Numbered from the stretch's first letter, positions 8,463-17,413 are shown. The stretch: 64,000 bases of DNA from Indolivaga capnocytophagoides DSM 22835 (GCF_000426485.1 NZ_AUFL01000019.1:1-64000); one strand, 5' to 3'. Numbers and translations: made by a program. The notes: generated from the sequence alone by a model not told the origin.

Positions 8463-9024
8463 GATATTTTATTCACTTCAAGGTGAGGGAGGAAGGGTAG
8501 GAGAGCCTTCAATTTTTATCAGGCTTACAAAATGTAACCTTGCTTGTTCTTTTTGTGATACTGATTTTGCCGATGGAGATGATATGTCTTTAGATGATAT
8601 TTTGAATGTGATAAGTAAGTTCCCTTGTAAGTGGATCATCTGGACAGGGGGAGAGCCTACATTACAGCTTAAAAACGATCATCTGGCTTTTTTTAAAGAG
8701 AGAGGGTACAAGCAAGCTATAGAAACAAATGGAACAAAGCCTGTTCCTTCTTTAATTGATTATATTACTTGTAGTCCCAAAGTAAATTATTCGAGAATAA
8801 AGGAGCTGATCCCCAGAGTCAATGAGATAAGGATTCCGTTACTGAATGGAGATGTGTTGCCGGATATAGATATTTTTCCGGTTGCGGATAAATATTTTGT
8901 AAGTCCTGTATTTGATGGCGATAAGCCCAATACGGAGAATATAAACTATTGTGTAGAGCAAGTTAAGGCCGATACTCGATGGACGCTTAGCTTACAGGTA
9001 CATAAACTGATACATATTGAATGA
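8443..9024 (+). CDS. queE: 7-carboxy-7-deazaguanine synthase (QueE)
   Basis: Radical-SAM enzyme making 7-carboxy-7-deazaguanine from the QueD product. The start at 8443 gives the typical N-terminus MKLTVNEIFYSLQGEG and 193 aa; upstream in-frame starts would read through queD in another frame. Cysteines C31, C35 and C38 form the CX3CX2C iron-sulfur motif (KCNLACSFCDTDF), followed by WTGGEPTLQ. It overlaps queD by 20 nt and rnz by 4 nt (ATGA). QueC and QueF are not in this window. Confidence 0.94.
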   Translation: MKLTVNEIFYSLQGEGGRVGEPSIFIRLTKCNLACSFCDTDFADGDDMSLDDILNVISKFPCKWIIWTGGEPTLQLKNDHLAFFKERGYKQAIETNGTKPVPSLIDYITCSPKVNYSRIKELIPRVNEIRIPLLNGDVLPDIDIFPVADKYFVSPVFDGDKPNTENINYCVEQVKADTRWTLSLQVHKLIHIE

Positions 9025-9935
9025 ATAAGTTTGAATTGTATATCTTAGGCTGTGGTTCTGCACTTCCGACAATGAAACATGTGCCATCGGCTCAAGTATT
9101 GAATATTCGTGAAAAGCTTTTTATGATAGATTGCGGAGAAGGTGCTCAACTTGAGTTCCGGCGTTCGCGTTTGCATTTCGGACGTCTCAGCCAAATATTT
9201 ATTTCGCATTTGCATGGAGACCACTGTTTTGGCTTGATAGGGCTTATTTCGACATTGGGTTTGTTAGGTCGTACAGGAGATTTGACTATTCATTCGGTTC
9301 CTGAGCTGGAAGGAATACTTCGTCCTCAATTGGATTTCTTTTGTAGCGGAATGTCTTATAAGGTAATATTTAAGCCTTTTGATTCATCTAAGAACGAAGT
9401 TATCTATTCTGATCGGTCAATACGTGTAAGTACTATTCCTCTTGATCACAGAATGCCTTGCGCCGGTTTCCTCTTTGAGGAGGTAGAGGCAGACTTGAAT
9501 TTGAATGGAGATATGATTCGTTTTTATGATATTCCTCTTAAAGAATTATCCAAAATTAAGAAAGGAGAAGATTATATAATGCCATCGGGAGAAGTAGTTC
9601 CTAATAGTCGTCTGACTAAGCCTCGTATCCCTGTGAGAAAGTATGCTTATTGTTCGGACACAGCGTATAAAGAGGATATTATTCCGATAATAAAAGGGGC
9701 CGATTTATTGTATCACGAATCTACATTTCTGGAAGATAATGCAGCCAGAGCAGCTATGACTAGGCATAGTACAGCCAGGCAAGCTGCAACGATAGCAGCT
9801 AAGGCTCAGGTGAAAAAACTAATGCTCGGACATTATTCTTCGAGATACGATAATGAACAGGATTTTGCTGATGAAGCGAAGTCGGTTTTTAAGAATGTTA
9901 TACTTGCCAACGAAACTATTGTGGAAAAATTATAA
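9021..9935 (+). CDS. rnz: Ribonuclease Z (tRNA 3' processing endonuclease)
   Basis: 304-aa metallo-beta-lactamase-fold nuclease that removes the 3' trailer of tRNA precursors. The zinc motif HLHGDH is at residues 63-68; later ligands include DHRMP, SDTAY and the C-terminal LGHYSSRY. It starts within the queE stop (ATGA), so it is co-translated with the queuosine genes, giving a tRNA-maturation operon. Confidence 0.95.
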   Translation: MNKFELYILGCGSALPTMKHVPSAQVLNIREKLFMIDCGEGAQLEFRRSRLHFGRLSQIFISHLHGDHCFGLIGLISTLGLLGRTGDLTIHSVPELEGILRPQLDFFCSGMSYKVIFKPFDSSKNEVIYSDRSIRVSTIPLDHRMPCAGFLFEEVEADLNLNGDMIRFYDIPLKELSKIKKGEDYIMPSGEVVPNSRLTKPRIPVRKYAYCSDTAYKEDIIPIIKGADLLYHESTFLEDNAARAAMTRHSTARQAATIAAKAQVKKLMLGHYSSRYDNEQDFADEAKSVFKNVILANETIVEKL

Positions 9936-9984
9936 TTTAGAAGAAAAAAAAATAGCAGCAGGCACTTTTGTCTATAAGAATTTG

Positions 9985-9992
9985 TATATTTG
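9985..9992 (+). promoter_or_regulatory. Possible -7 element for the small sorting-domain protein
   Basis: TATATTTG fits the Bacteroidota -7 consensus, 79 nt before the ATG at 10071. TTTG at 9967-9970 is only 14 nt away, so the -33 box is not convincing. Confidence 0.4.
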
Positions 9993-10070
9993 CAAATATA
10001 AGGTCACGCACTTTTTTATACTCGAGCAAATTAATGAATTCTCTCGTTTAGATTTTAAGGGATAAATATA

Positions 10071-10376
10071 ATGAAACAACTGTACAAGATATTTTTGATT
10101 ATCATTTTCACAAGTTTGCCTATCTTGGGATTTGCCCAAAAGAGAGGTTCAGACTTTGATAATGATCGTCAGGGTATTGAAGTTGTAATAAACGGCGAGA
10201 AAATTTCAGTACAAAGTTTACCCCAAGATGGGGTCGTTGAAGTGTTTAATGTGCTAGGTTCTAAAGTGACTACATTTGTAGTGAATGGCGGTGTTTGCAC
10301 CAGTCGTGTAAATCTTCCCAAAGGGTACTATATTCTTAAGTCGGACAATGTGACTAAGAAAATAGTTGTGAAATGA
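10071..10376 (+). CDS. Small secreted protein consisting mainly of a T9SS-like sorting domain
   Basis: 101 aa: a signal peptide of about 23 residues (hydrophobic core, ...GFAQ), a short acidic linker, then a region matching the type A T9SS C-terminal sorting-domain pattern: VEVFNVLGSKV, then LPKGYYILKSDN, then a basic KKIVVK end. In normal T9SS cargo this domain is a tail on a large protein; here almost nothing precedes it. It could be a decoy, a regulator, a degraded cargo gene or an envelope protein with the same fold. It is convergent with murI, 24 nt away. Confidence 0.75.
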   Translation: MKQLYKIFLIIIFTSLPILGFAQKRGSDFDNDRQGIEVVINGEKISVQSLPQDGVVEVFNVLGSKVTTFVVNGGVCTSRVNLPKGYYILKSDNVTKKIVVK

Positions 10377-10382
10377 GTTTTC

Positions 10383-10397
10383 TTTACTCAAAGTAAA
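10383..10397. terminator. Weak hairpin between convergent genes
   Basis: TTTACT-CAA-AGTAAA forms a small AT-rich stem in the 24-nt gap before the murI stop. It may assist termination in both directions, but stability is low. Confidence 0.35.
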
Positions 10398-10400
10398 ATC

Positions 10401-11237
10401 TCAATCCAAGTTAATTCTTTCAGCTGTAACTTCTCTGTTCAGGAATATAGTTGCAGATTCTTTAAATTTTGCAGCCGATTCGGTTGTCAGGTATTTTGTT
10501 GTTCCTTCTTTCGAACATATTGAGTCCATCTCGGGATGTCTGTATAGATAGTCTTTCAGGCTTTCCGCGATGTATTTTCCTTGAGATATAATATTGACTT
10601 CTTTAGGAGCGTATTGCTTTATCTTGTCCAATAATAAGGGGTAGTGTGTACAACCTAATATAAGCGTATCTATGAGGTTGTCTTTTTGTAGGATGTCATC
10701 TATTCCCTTCTTTACAAAATAGTCGGCTCCGGACTTATTATATTCGTTGTTTTCGACTAAGGGAACCCACATAGGACAGGCATGTGAGTTGACTGTGATT
10801 TCGGGATATATCTTATGTATTTCTAAGGGATATGATTCAGATTGTATTGTACCCTGAGTACCCAGTATTCCGATATGTCCGGTCTTGGTTATCTGCCCTA
10901 CCATTTCGGCAGTTGGTCTTATTATTCCCAGTACTCTTTTTCGAGGATCTATCTTTGGAAGGTCGTTTTGCTGTATTGTTCTCAAGGCTTTAGCTGAGGC
11001 TGTATTACATGCTAAAATAACCAGATTACAGCCCTGTTCGAACAGCGCAAATACGGCTTGTTTGGTAAACTCATATACTATATCGAATGAACGTGATCCA
11101 TAAGGAGCTCTTGAGTTATCTCCTAAGTATATATAGTTATATTGCGGTAATAAGCTCTGTATTTCGGATAGAATAGTTAACCCTCCATATCCTGAATCAA
11201 ATACCCCTATGGCTCCCGACTCTAAATTGTTTTGCAT
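10401..11237 (-). CDS. murI: Glutamate racemase
   Basis: Makes D-glutamate for peptidoglycan. 278 aa. The N-terminal IGVFDSGYGGLT motif, catalytic C77 in ACNTAS and C196 in GCTHYPLL are all present. The gene lies downstream of ompH on the same strand, but a strong terminator sits 8 nt upstream of its ATG, so expression may depend on readthrough. Confidence 0.95.
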   Translation of the reverse strand: MQNNLESGAIGVFDSGYGGLTILSEIQSLLPQYNYIYLGDNSRAPYGSRSFDIVYEFTKQAVFALFEQGCNLVILACNTASAKALRTIQQNDLPKIDPRKRVLGIIRPTAEMVGQITKTGHIGILGTQGTIQSESYPLEIHKIYPEITVNSHACPMWVPLVENNEYNKSGADYFVKKGIDDILQKDNLIDTLILGCTHYPLLLDKIKQYAPKEVNIISQGKYIAESLKDYLYRHPEMDSICSKEGTTKYLTTESAAKFKESATIFLNREVTAERINLD

Positions 11238-11244
11238 ATAAAAT

Positions 11245-11268
11245 GAAAAAAGGGGATTTATATCCCCT
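11245..11268 (-). terminator. Intrinsic terminator between ompH and murI
   Basis: On the minus strand, AGGGGAT-ATAA-ATCCCCT is followed by TTTTTT. The T run ends 8 nt before the murI start, an unusual position for a terminator inside an apparent operon. Confidence 0.85.
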
Positions 11269-11273
11269 GTCTT

Positions 11274-11801
11274 TTATCGTTTGATCTGTTGCAGTCTTGA
11301 TCTAACAAGAGAATTGGCATCAATAGCATCCGGTGTTATAAACGCAATGGCCGGATTAGCAGTGTCGTAAATAACGGCATATCCTTGCTCCATCCCTATT
11401 TGGCGGATAGCATCCTGCATTTTTTCTTTCAGTGGTTCTATCAGTTGTTGTTGCTGACTTTCAATATCTTCTTGCGCAACTTTCATAAAACGTGTTATGT
11501 TTTGCTCCAATTCATAAAGTTCCTGCATCCGGCGAAGTTTAATGCTTTCTGCAAGATTGTTCTGGTTGGCAAGAAAGTTTGTATATTTATTGTTGTAGTC
11601 ATTCTGCATGACTGCCAGCTCGTCTTTGTATTTCTTGTTTAGCTCTTCAATAGCTTTTGTCGCTTCGGGCTTTCCCGGAACTGATTCTAACAGTTCAACC
11701 GAATTAATATAAGCCACTTTATCTGATAACTGAGCTTTAAGCTCTGTGCTATATGCTATTGTAAAAATAAATACCAGCGAAAAAATAATCTTCTTAATCA
11801 T
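11274..11801 (-). CDS. OmpH/Skp-family periplasmic chaperone
   Basis: Skp-like chaperones hold unfolded outer-membrane proteins in the periplasm. The start at 11801 gives a proper signal peptide (MIKKIIFSLVFIF...KAQ) and 175 aa, and leaves the upstream palindrome (11816-11828) outside the gene; an in-frame ATG at 11822 would overlap it. The mature protein has VAYINSVELLESVPGK followed by a long charged coiled-coil arm (about residues 50-130) rich in K, E, Q and N, then a beta-strand end (AVIYDTANPAIAFI). This is the family architecture. Confidence 0.9.
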   Translation of the reverse strand: MIKKIIFSLVFIFTIAYSTELKAQLSDKVAYINSVELLESVPGKPEATKAIEELNKKYKDELAVMQNDYNNKYTNFLANQNNLAESIKLRRMQELYELEQNITRFMKVAQEDIESQQQQLIEPLKEKMQDAIRQIGMEQGYAVIYDTANPAIAFITPDAIDANSLVRSRLQQIKR

Positions 11802-11815
11802 TGTCTTCAGGTTGA

Positions 11816-11828
11816 GGGTCATAGACCT
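11816..11828 (-). promoter_or_regulatory. Leader palindrome, ompH copy (variant)
   Basis: On the minus strand the core reads GGTCTATGACC, a GGTC-N3-GACC match with a variant centre. It is preceded by AATAAACA, as at trmB, and its core ends 15 nt before the preferred ompH start. Confidence 0.65.
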
Positions 11829-11973
11829 GTTTATTATTCTTATATATTATAATAGAAACAATTAGTTATGATTAAAGATCGTTACATTAAGACTTTTCTA
11901 TTCTGATTATAGAAAGAATGTATATCGGAAGAAAATGTGTGATTTAGCTGAACTTGAAGAATCTTAACCTTTA

Positions 11974-12067
11974 AACCTGATTGATAGCTGTGTGTTTTCG
12001 GTGGTATGGTTGGTACCACCGATTTCAAGGCATGATCGCTTGGTTACAACTATCAATTGGTTTTTTT
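11974..12067. ncRNA. Structured intergenic element between infB and ompH
   Basis: An outer stem joins AACC-TG-ATTGATAG (11974-11987) with CTATCAAT-T-GGTT (12050-12062). Inside is a perfect 9-bp hairpin, TCGGTGGTA with TACCACCGA (11998-12022), plus a possible smaller CAAG/CTTG hairpin. On the plus strand the outer stem is followed by a T run, like a small RNA with its own terminator. On the minus strand it would form the start of the ompH leader. I recognise no Rfam family from the bases alone. Confidence 0.45.
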
Positions 12068-12083
12068 CTTAGGTTATAGGGTA

Positions 12084-12091
12084 CAAATATA
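12084..12091 (-). promoter_or_regulatory. Possible -7 element for ompH transcription
   Basis: The minus strand reads TATATTTG. An ATTG 18 nt further upstream (12110-12113) could be the -33 box. Use of this site would give a leader of about 275 nt containing the structured element. Confidence 0.4.
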
Positions 12092-12106
12092 ATAAATCTT
12101 TTTTTA

Positions 12107-15016
12107 TTACAATGTTTTCTTTACTTCTATTTCTTCAAAAGCTTCGATAATATCACCTACTTTGATATCATTGTAGTTGTGAATATTCAATCCGCACTCA
12201 TATCCGAAGGATACTTCTTTAACATCGTCTTTGAAACGTTTCAAAGAGCCCAGATCTCCTGAGTAGATCACAATACCGTCACGGATAAGTCGTATTTTAT
12301 TCGAACGCTTGATTTTTCCTTCTTTGACCATACATCCGGCAACTGTTCCGACTTTAGTGATCTTGAATACTTCCCGTACTTCAACATTTGCTGTAATCTC
12401 TTCTTTGATATCCGGAGAAAGCATACCTTCCATTGCCGATGTTACTTCGTCGATCGCGTCGTAGATAATAGAATATAAACGTATTTCTACACCATCCCTC
12501 TCTGCGGCTTTTCTTGCAGCCATAGATGGGCGTACCTGGAATCCGATTACAATTGCATCTGATGCTGCTGCCAAAGTAATATCCGACTCGGAAATGGCTC
12601 CGACTGCTTTATGGATCACATTCACCTGAATTTCTTCGGTTGAAAGTCTGATCAATGAATCTGATAGAGCTTCTACAGATCCGTCCACATCACCTTTAAC
12701 AATAACGTTCAGCTGTTGGAAGTTACCGATAGCAATACGGCGGCCTATATCGTCGAGAGTAAGTATCTTCTGGGTACGTAAACCTTGTTCACGTTGTAAT
12801 TGTTCACGTTTGGTCGCAATGTCTCTTGCTTCTTGTTCTGTTTCCAGGACGTGAAAGATATCACCAGCCTGAGGTGCACCATTTAATCCGAGAATTAATG
12901 CCGGAGCAGCCGGAGCTGCGCTTTCGGAGCGTTGGTTACGCTCGTTGAACATGGCCTTCACGCGTCCGTAGTAGGTTCCTGCTAAGACAATGTCTCCTTG
13001 TTTAAGAGTTCCGTTCTGAACAAGTACTGTTGATATATATCCGCGTCCTTTATCAAGTGACGATTCAATAACCGAACCTGTTGCCCGCTTATTCGGATTC
13101 GCTTTTAAGTCTAAAAGTTCGGCTTCAAGCAATACTTTTTCAAGTAATTCATCTACGCCTAGTCCTTGTTTCGCTGAAATATCTTGTGATTGATATTTTC
13201 CACCCCATTCTTCTACAAGGTAGTTCATCCCGGCAAGGGTTTCTTTTATCTTTTCGGGGTTAGCTCCCGGTTTATCTATCTTATTAATTGCAAAAACAAT
13301 AGGCACGCCTGCTGCGGTTGCATGATTAATAGCTTCTCTTGTCTGAGGCATGACATTGTCGTCGGCTGCTACAATGATGATAGCGATATCGGTAACTTGT
13401 GCTCCACGAGCACGCATCGCAGTAAATGCTTCGTGACCGGGTGTATCCAGGAATGTGATACGGCGACCATCTTTCAATTTAACATTGTAGGCTCCAATAT
13501 GCTGAGTGATACCTCCGGCTTCGCCAGCAATAACGTTTGTTTGGCGAATGTTGTCGAGCAAAGAAGTTTTACCATGGTCAACGTGTCCCATTACTGTTAC
13601 GATAGGTGCACGTGGTTCCAAATCTTCCTCCAAATCTTCTTCTTCGGATATTGCTTCTACAACTTCGGCACTCACATATTGCGTCTTAAATCCGAATTCT
13701 TCTGCAACGATATTAATAGTTTCAGCATCCAATCTTTGATTGATAGAAACCATCATACCGATACTCATACATGTTGAAATGACTTGAACAACCGGAACAT
13801 TCATCATATTCGCCAGGTCATTCGCTGTAACGAACTCTGTTATTTTCAGAATTCTGCTTTCCAGTTCTTGTTGTTCCTGCTCAGCTTGCTGTTTGTGAGA
13901 TACGGCTTCTCTCTTTTCCTTACGGTATTTAGATCCTTTGTTTTTACCTCCTTTATTGGTCAGGCGGGCCAAAGTTTCTTTTATTTGTTTTTGTACATCT
14001 TCTTCACTAACCTCAGTTTTCAATACTGGATGTCCCGGTTTGCGTAGATGAGGTTGTTTAGATCTGTCTCTGTTTCCTGCGGGTTGTCCAGTCGGAGCTC
14101 CTTTTTCGATATCTACTTTCCCTTTTTTGATACGGGCTCTTTTCTTTTTCGAAGGATCTTCTTCTCCGGCAGTGTGAGATGCTTTTTTCTGTTCGTCTAC
14201 ACTTTCTTTCTTCAGTAGTTTTACAGTATTTTCTTTAACCTTCTTTGTGTCAGCCAGCTCTTTATCCATCCTTTCTTTGCGTTTTTCGGCTTTCGTCTTT
14301 TTCGCAGGACGGGTTTTGTCATTGATTGCACTAAGGTCGATAGTTCCTTTTACTACAATGTTCGATTTTAATGTCGGGCTTTTCAGTCTGAATACATCGT
14401 CATCGTCATCGGAGGTTTTCTCTTGCTTTACATCTTGTTCTGATTCAACCGGAGCTTGAGGCTCTTCTTCTGTAGTTGAATTTATGGGGGCTTCGGCAGG
14501 TTTTTCCAAAGCTACTTTTTCTGCTTCGATATTTTCTTCAACCGGAGCTACTTTTTCTTCCTGTTTATCTATCACTGATTCGGTAATAATTTCTACTTCC
14601 TTTTCCTCCTCTTGCTCTGGTTCTTCTTCCTTAGCAGGGGCAGGGATATTATGTTTAGGCTTGTTCAGGTTATCCAGATCTATTTTGTCTATTATCTGAA
14701 TATGAGGTTTTATATCTTCAGGGATTTCAACTTTGAATTCTTCAGGTTCTTCGTTAACTGCTGTTTGATTTTCAGTCTGTAGTTGTTCCTGTTGAGCTTC
14801 TTTTCTTTTCTCCTTCTGAAGTTCTTTATTTCTGTCCGATGCCAGTTTTATTTTCTTATCCTTGCCAAATTCTGCTATAAGCAGATCGTATTGTTCATCT
14901 TCAATCTTTGTATTCGGATTTGCCTCAATGGTAAAGCCTTTCTTCTGCAGGAATTCAACAAGGCTGCTGATTCCTACATTCAAATCTTTTGAAACTTTTA
15001 TTAATCTTATAGACAT
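12107..15016 (-). CDS. infB: Translation initiation factor IF-2
   Basis: 969 aa GTPase that delivers initiator tRNA to the 30S subunit. N-terminal IF2-N module ([15 protein letters not shown]), then a long low-complexity charged region rich in E, K, P and Q (about residues 75-390), then the G domain with GHVDHGKT at 477-484, DTPGHEAF and NKIDKP, followed by domains II-IV. The long linker explains the length. Third gene of the rimP-nusA-infB operon, 117 nt after nusA; no intrinsic terminator is obvious after it. Confidence 0.97.
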   Translation of the reverse strand: MSIRLIKVSKDLNVGISSLVEFLQKKGFTIEANPNTKIEDEQYDLLIAEFGKDKKIKLASDRNKELQKEKRKEAQQEQLQTENQTAVNEEPEEFKVEIPEDIKPHIQIIDKIDLDNLNKPKHNIPAPAKEEEPEQEEEKEVEIITESVIDKQEEKVAPVEENIEAEKVALEKPAEAPINSTTEEEPQAPVESEQDVKQEKTSDDDDDVFRLKSPTLKSNIVVKGTIDLSAINDKTRPAKKTKAEKRKERMDKELADTKKVKENTVKLLKKESVDEQKKASHTAGEEDPSKKKRARIKKGKVDIEKGAPTGQPAGNRDRSKQPHLRKPGHPVLKTEVSEEDVQKQIKETLARLTNKGGKNKGSKYRKEKREAVSHKQQAEQEQQELESRILKITEFVTANDLANMMNVPVVQVISTCMSIGMMVSINQRLDAETINIVAEEFGFKTQYVSAEVVEAISEEEDLEEDLEPRAPIVTVMGHVDHGKTSLLDNIRQTNVIAGEAGGITQHIGAYNVKLKDGRRITFLDTPGHEAFTAMRARGAQVTDIAIIIVAADDNVMPQTREAINHATAAGVPIVFAINKIDKPGANPEKIKETLAGMNYLVEEWGGKYQSQDISAKQGLGVDELLEKVLLEAELLDLKANPNKRATGSVIESSLDKGRGYISTVLVQNGTLKQGDIVLAGTYYGRVKAMFNERNQRSESAAPAAPALILGLNGAPQAGDIFHVLETEQEARDIATKREQLQREQGLRTQKILTLDDIGRRIAIGNFQQLNVIVKGDVDGSVEALSDSLIRLSTEEIQVNVIHKAVGAISESDITLAAASDAIVIGFQVRPSMAARKAAERDGVEIRLYSIIYDAIDEVTSAMEGMLSPDIKEEITANVEVREVFKITKVGTVAGCMVKEGKIKRSNKIRLIRDGIVIYSGDLGSLKRFKDDVKEVSFGYECGLNIHNYNDIKVGDIIEAFEEIEVKKTL

Positions 15017-15133
15017 ACGTTTTTTTTAAGTCATGAAATATGAACAGGATGAAAAGGATAGGTTTCTTACTTCTGTCAATATTCTGTATATTGTACAAAA
15101 GTATTAAGAAATCATAGAAATACCAAATAAGTA

Positions 15134-16390
15134 TTATTCTTCGTCCTGAAACTCGGCACTCAGGATAGCAAATAGCTCGTTCACTGTGTCATCTTCCAAA
15201 TCGGCGTCTTTGGCGACTGTTTCTTTGTCTGCAGCCAAAACGTTTTTCGCAGTGATGTATCCTACCTTTTTCAATTGTTCGATTACCCATTCGTCAATTT
15301 CGTCACGAAATTCATCTAAGTAGATATCTTCTTCGTCAAAATCGTCAATATCACGATATACATCAATAGTAAAGCCTGTTAGCATACCTGCCAGCTTAAT
15401 GTTGAGTCCGCCTTTACCGATAGCCAGAGAAACTTCTTCGGGGCGAAGAAATACTTCGGCTCTCTTTTCCTCTTCATTTAGTTTTATCGAGGTGATTTTA
15501 GCAGGACTCAAAGCGCGCTGTATATACAGGTTCATGTTTGAGGTATAATTGATTATATCGATATTTTCGTTTCTCAATTCACGTACAATACCGTGTATAC
15601 GTGATCCTTTCATACCCACGCAGGCTCCTACGGGATCAATGCGGTCATCGTATGATTCAACAGCTACTTTGGCGCGTTCTCCGGGGATACGTGCAATCTT
15701 TTTGATGGTTATAAGTCCATCGTTGATTTCAGGTACTTCCAGTTCAAACAGTCTTTCCAAAAAGACTGGAGATGTACGCGAAAGAATAATTTTGGGATTA
15801 TTGTTTTTGTTGTCTACACGTTCAACAACAGCTCTCACATGCTCTCCTTTTCTGAAAAAGTCGCTAGGTATCTGCTCTGTTTTTGGTAAAAGCAGTTCTT
15901 CTTTTTCGTCATCTAAAAGCAGGATCTCTTTTTTCCAGATCTGGTAAACTTCTCCGGATACAATTTCTCCGATTTTTTCTTTGTACTTATTGTAGAGTGT
16001 ATCTTTTTGAAGTTCAAGGATTTTTGAAGCTAGAGTCTGACGTAGATTCAGGATCGCACGGCGACCGAAATCTTCGAAAAATACTTCGTCTGTCACATCT
16101 TCTCCGACTTCGAAATCTTCGTCTATTTTTTTGGCATCAGTTAGTGATATTTCGGTGTTCGGATCTTCCAGTTCTTCATCTTCAACGATGGTACGGTTGC
16201 GCCATATTTCAAGGTCTCCTTTGTCGGGGTTGATGATGACATCGTAGTTTTCGTCTGTTCCGAACATTTTAGCGATAACGTTACGGAATGAGTCCTCAAG
16301 CACACTTATCATTGTCATACGGTCGATACTTTTCAGTTCCTTAAATTCCGAAAAGGTATCAATCATGTTTATAACTTCTTTCTTAGCCAT
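15134..16390 (-). CDS. nusA: Transcription termination/antitermination factor NusA
   Basis: 418 aa. NusA binds RNA polymerase and nascent RNA, affecting pausing, termination and rRNA antitermination. The N-terminal domain (IDTFSEFKELKSIDR), S1 domain (GEIVSGEVYQI), and two KH domains (VGACVGMKGSRIHGI and SLAIGKGGLNIKLA) are visible in order. A short acidic C-terminus ends ILSAEFQDEE. It follows rimP by 1 nt. The operon leader carries a terminator-like hairpin that could be a feedback site. Confidence 0.96.
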   Translation of the reverse strand: MAKKEVINMIDTFSEFKELKSIDRMTMISVLEDSFRNVIAKMFGTDENYDVIINPDKGDLEIWRNRTIVEDEELEDPNTEISLTDAKKIDEDFEVGEDVTDEVFFEDFGRRAILNLRQTLASKILELQKDTLYNKYKEKIGEIVSGEVYQIWKKEILLLDDEKEELLLPKTEQIPSDFFRKGEHVRAVVERVDNKNNNPKIILSRTSPVFLERLFELEVPEINDGLITIKKIARIPGERAKVAVESYDDRIDPVGACVGMKGSRIHGIVRELRNENIDIINYTSNMNLYIQRALSPAKITSIKLNEEEKRAEVFLRPEEVSLAIGKGGLNIKLAGMLTGFTIDVYRDIDDFDEEDIYLDEFRDEIDEWVIEQLKKVGYITAKNVLAADKETVAKDADLEDDTVNELFAILSAEFQDEE

Positions 16391-16391
16391 G

Positions 16392-16859
16392 TTATTTGAA
16401 TCTGATTAGATATTTTGTATATTTTACTTCGTCATAACCAAAGGTGAGGTCTTCCTCTACTGCAATTTTGCGTTTTGCACCTTCGGGTTTTTCCATCTTA
16501 GAGATTGTAACGATAAAAGATGAATCGTTGGAGTCTTTAAGCACCCCGGTCAATTTCTTTCCGTCTTTTGTCAATACTTCAACTTCGTTACCTATATTTT
16601 TTTCGTACTGCTTTTGTATTTTGAAAGGAGATGTAATTCCTGCCGAGCCTACTTCTAACTCGAAATCTTCCACATCACGGTCGAAGTGAGATTCTATTTC
16701 TTTGCTCAGTTTGATGCATTCATCTATGCTCACCCCGTCTTTGCTGTCTATTTCAACAACAATGAGATTGCCCGGTCTGACAGTTACATCAACCAGAAAT
16801 ACATCAGACTGCAATAGATGCTCGTCTACTATGTCCTTTATTTGCGATTTGTCTATCAT
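16392..16859 (-). CDS. rimP: Ribosome maturation factor RimP
   Basis: Assists 30S assembly. The start at 16859 gives 155 aa beginning MIDKSQIKDIVDEHLLQSD; longer in-frame versions would extend through the promoter and attenuator and are unlikely. The family motifs LVVEIDSKDGVSIDEC-like (IVVEIDSKDGVSIDECI) and FELEVGSAGITSPFK are clear; the usual ExGSPGxxxPL is here VGSAGITSPF. First gene of the rimP-nusA-infB operon, as in most bacteria. Confidence 0.94.
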   Translation of the reverse strand: MIDKSQIKDIVDEHLLQSDVFLVDVTVRPGNLIVVEIDSKDGVSIDECIKLSKEIESHFDRDVEDFELEVGSAGITSPFKIQKQYEKNIGNEVEVLTKDGKKLTGVLKDSNDSSFIVTISKMEKPEGAKRKIAVEEDLTFGYDEVKYTKYLIRFK

Positions 16860-16875
16860 TTTCTTATCTAATGAA

Positions 16876-16903
16876 CAAAAAAGAGAAAGCACACAGCCTT
16901 CTC
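16876..16903 (-). terminator. Terminator-like hairpin in the rimP-nusA-infB leader
   Basis: On the minus strand GAGAAGG-CTGTGTG-CTTTCTC (7 bp, one G-U) is followed by TTTTTT. It lies between the promoter at 16922-16952 and the rimP ATG at 16859, so it would act within the first 40 nt of the transcript, as an attenuator rather than an end-of-operon signal. Confidence 0.55.
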
Positions 16904-16921
16904 CTCTCTTTAATTTCGATG

Positions 16922-16952
16922 CAAATATAGTAAAAAAAATATTTGTATCAAA
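16922..16952 (-). promoter_or_regulatory. Promoter of rimP-nusA-infB (TTTG-N19-TATATTTG)
   Basis: Minus-strand TTTG (16949-16952), a 19-nt spacer and TATATTTG (16922-16929) match the primary-sigma consensus. The predicted start is near 16914, giving a leader of about 55 nt. Confidence 0.75.
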
Positions 16953-17010
16953 ATTAAAACCTGTTAATAATGTGAGAATGAGTTGCCGATGGCAAATCAA
17001 ATCTTTGCCT

Positions 17011-17030
17011 AAAAGGTAACAAAAGTTACA
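17011..17030. repeat. GTAAC-AAAA-GTTAC repeat, copy 1
   Basis: AAAAGGTAACAAAAGTTACA. The inner 14 bp form a perfect inverted repeat with a 4-nt centre. Identical or near-identical copies occur at 17072, 17186, 60028 and 60150. Confidence 0.85.
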
Positions 17031-17071
17031 CCGAATCAGTCAACAGTGATCTGTTATCAATTTTGAATTTC

Positions 17072-17095
17072 AAAAAGGTTACAAAGGTAACACTG
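17072..17095. repeat. GTAAC/GTTAC repeat, copy 2 (variant order)
   Basis: Reads AAAAAGGTTAC followed by AAAGGTAACACTG: the two half-sites are present with the inner arms swapped (GTTAC then GTAAC), so this copy is a rearranged or degenerate member. Confidence 0.65.
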
Positions 17096-17185
17096 TTTAT
17101 GTACGCTTTTAATCATTGGTTTTTATAATCTATTTTATTGTCTGTTGCTTTTTTTTTGTTGCTGTAAATTTGATTTTTAATCCTT

Positions 17186-17205
17186 AAAAGGTAACAAAAG
17201 TTACA
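17186..17205. repeat. GTAAC-AAAA-GTTAC repeat, copy 3
   Basis: Identical over 20 bp to copy 1 (AAAAGGTAACAAAAGTTACA). Confidence 0.85.
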
Positions 17206-17413
17206 GCTTTTATGCATCCTTTCAGATGTTGTTTCTTTCTATTCTGTTATTTATTGATTTCAAAGAACGCTTTATAAACAAGAGATGCTTCACCGCCTTG
17301 TCAGTATAGATAAAAAACGAATAAAGAGAGTGGTATTCGTATAAATCATTAACTTTGGTCTTGAATTAAGCTTATTAAGTAACAGTTAGTATTTAATGTC
17401 GTATTTCAATGCA

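Noticed and set aside
9853-10065. 70-aa frame after rnz
   Set aside because: It begins inside rnz in another frame, crosses the probable -7 element of the next gene and resembles no family.
11880-12067. 6S RNA or SRP RNA in the infB-ompH spacer
   Set aside because: The closed structure is only about 90 nt, lacks the long rod with central bubble of 6S RNA and the GGAA-loop features of SRP RNA.
13190-13777. 195-aa plus-strand frame opposite infB, and similar long frames opposite other genes
   Set aside because: They are antisense shadows of well-supported genes, rich in Ser, Phe and Cys, with no family motifs.
17011-17205. Repeats at 17 kb and 60 kb as a CRISPR array
   Set aside because: Repeats are only 20 bp, spacings are irregular (41 to about 100 nt between copies), copies vary, and no cas genes are present.
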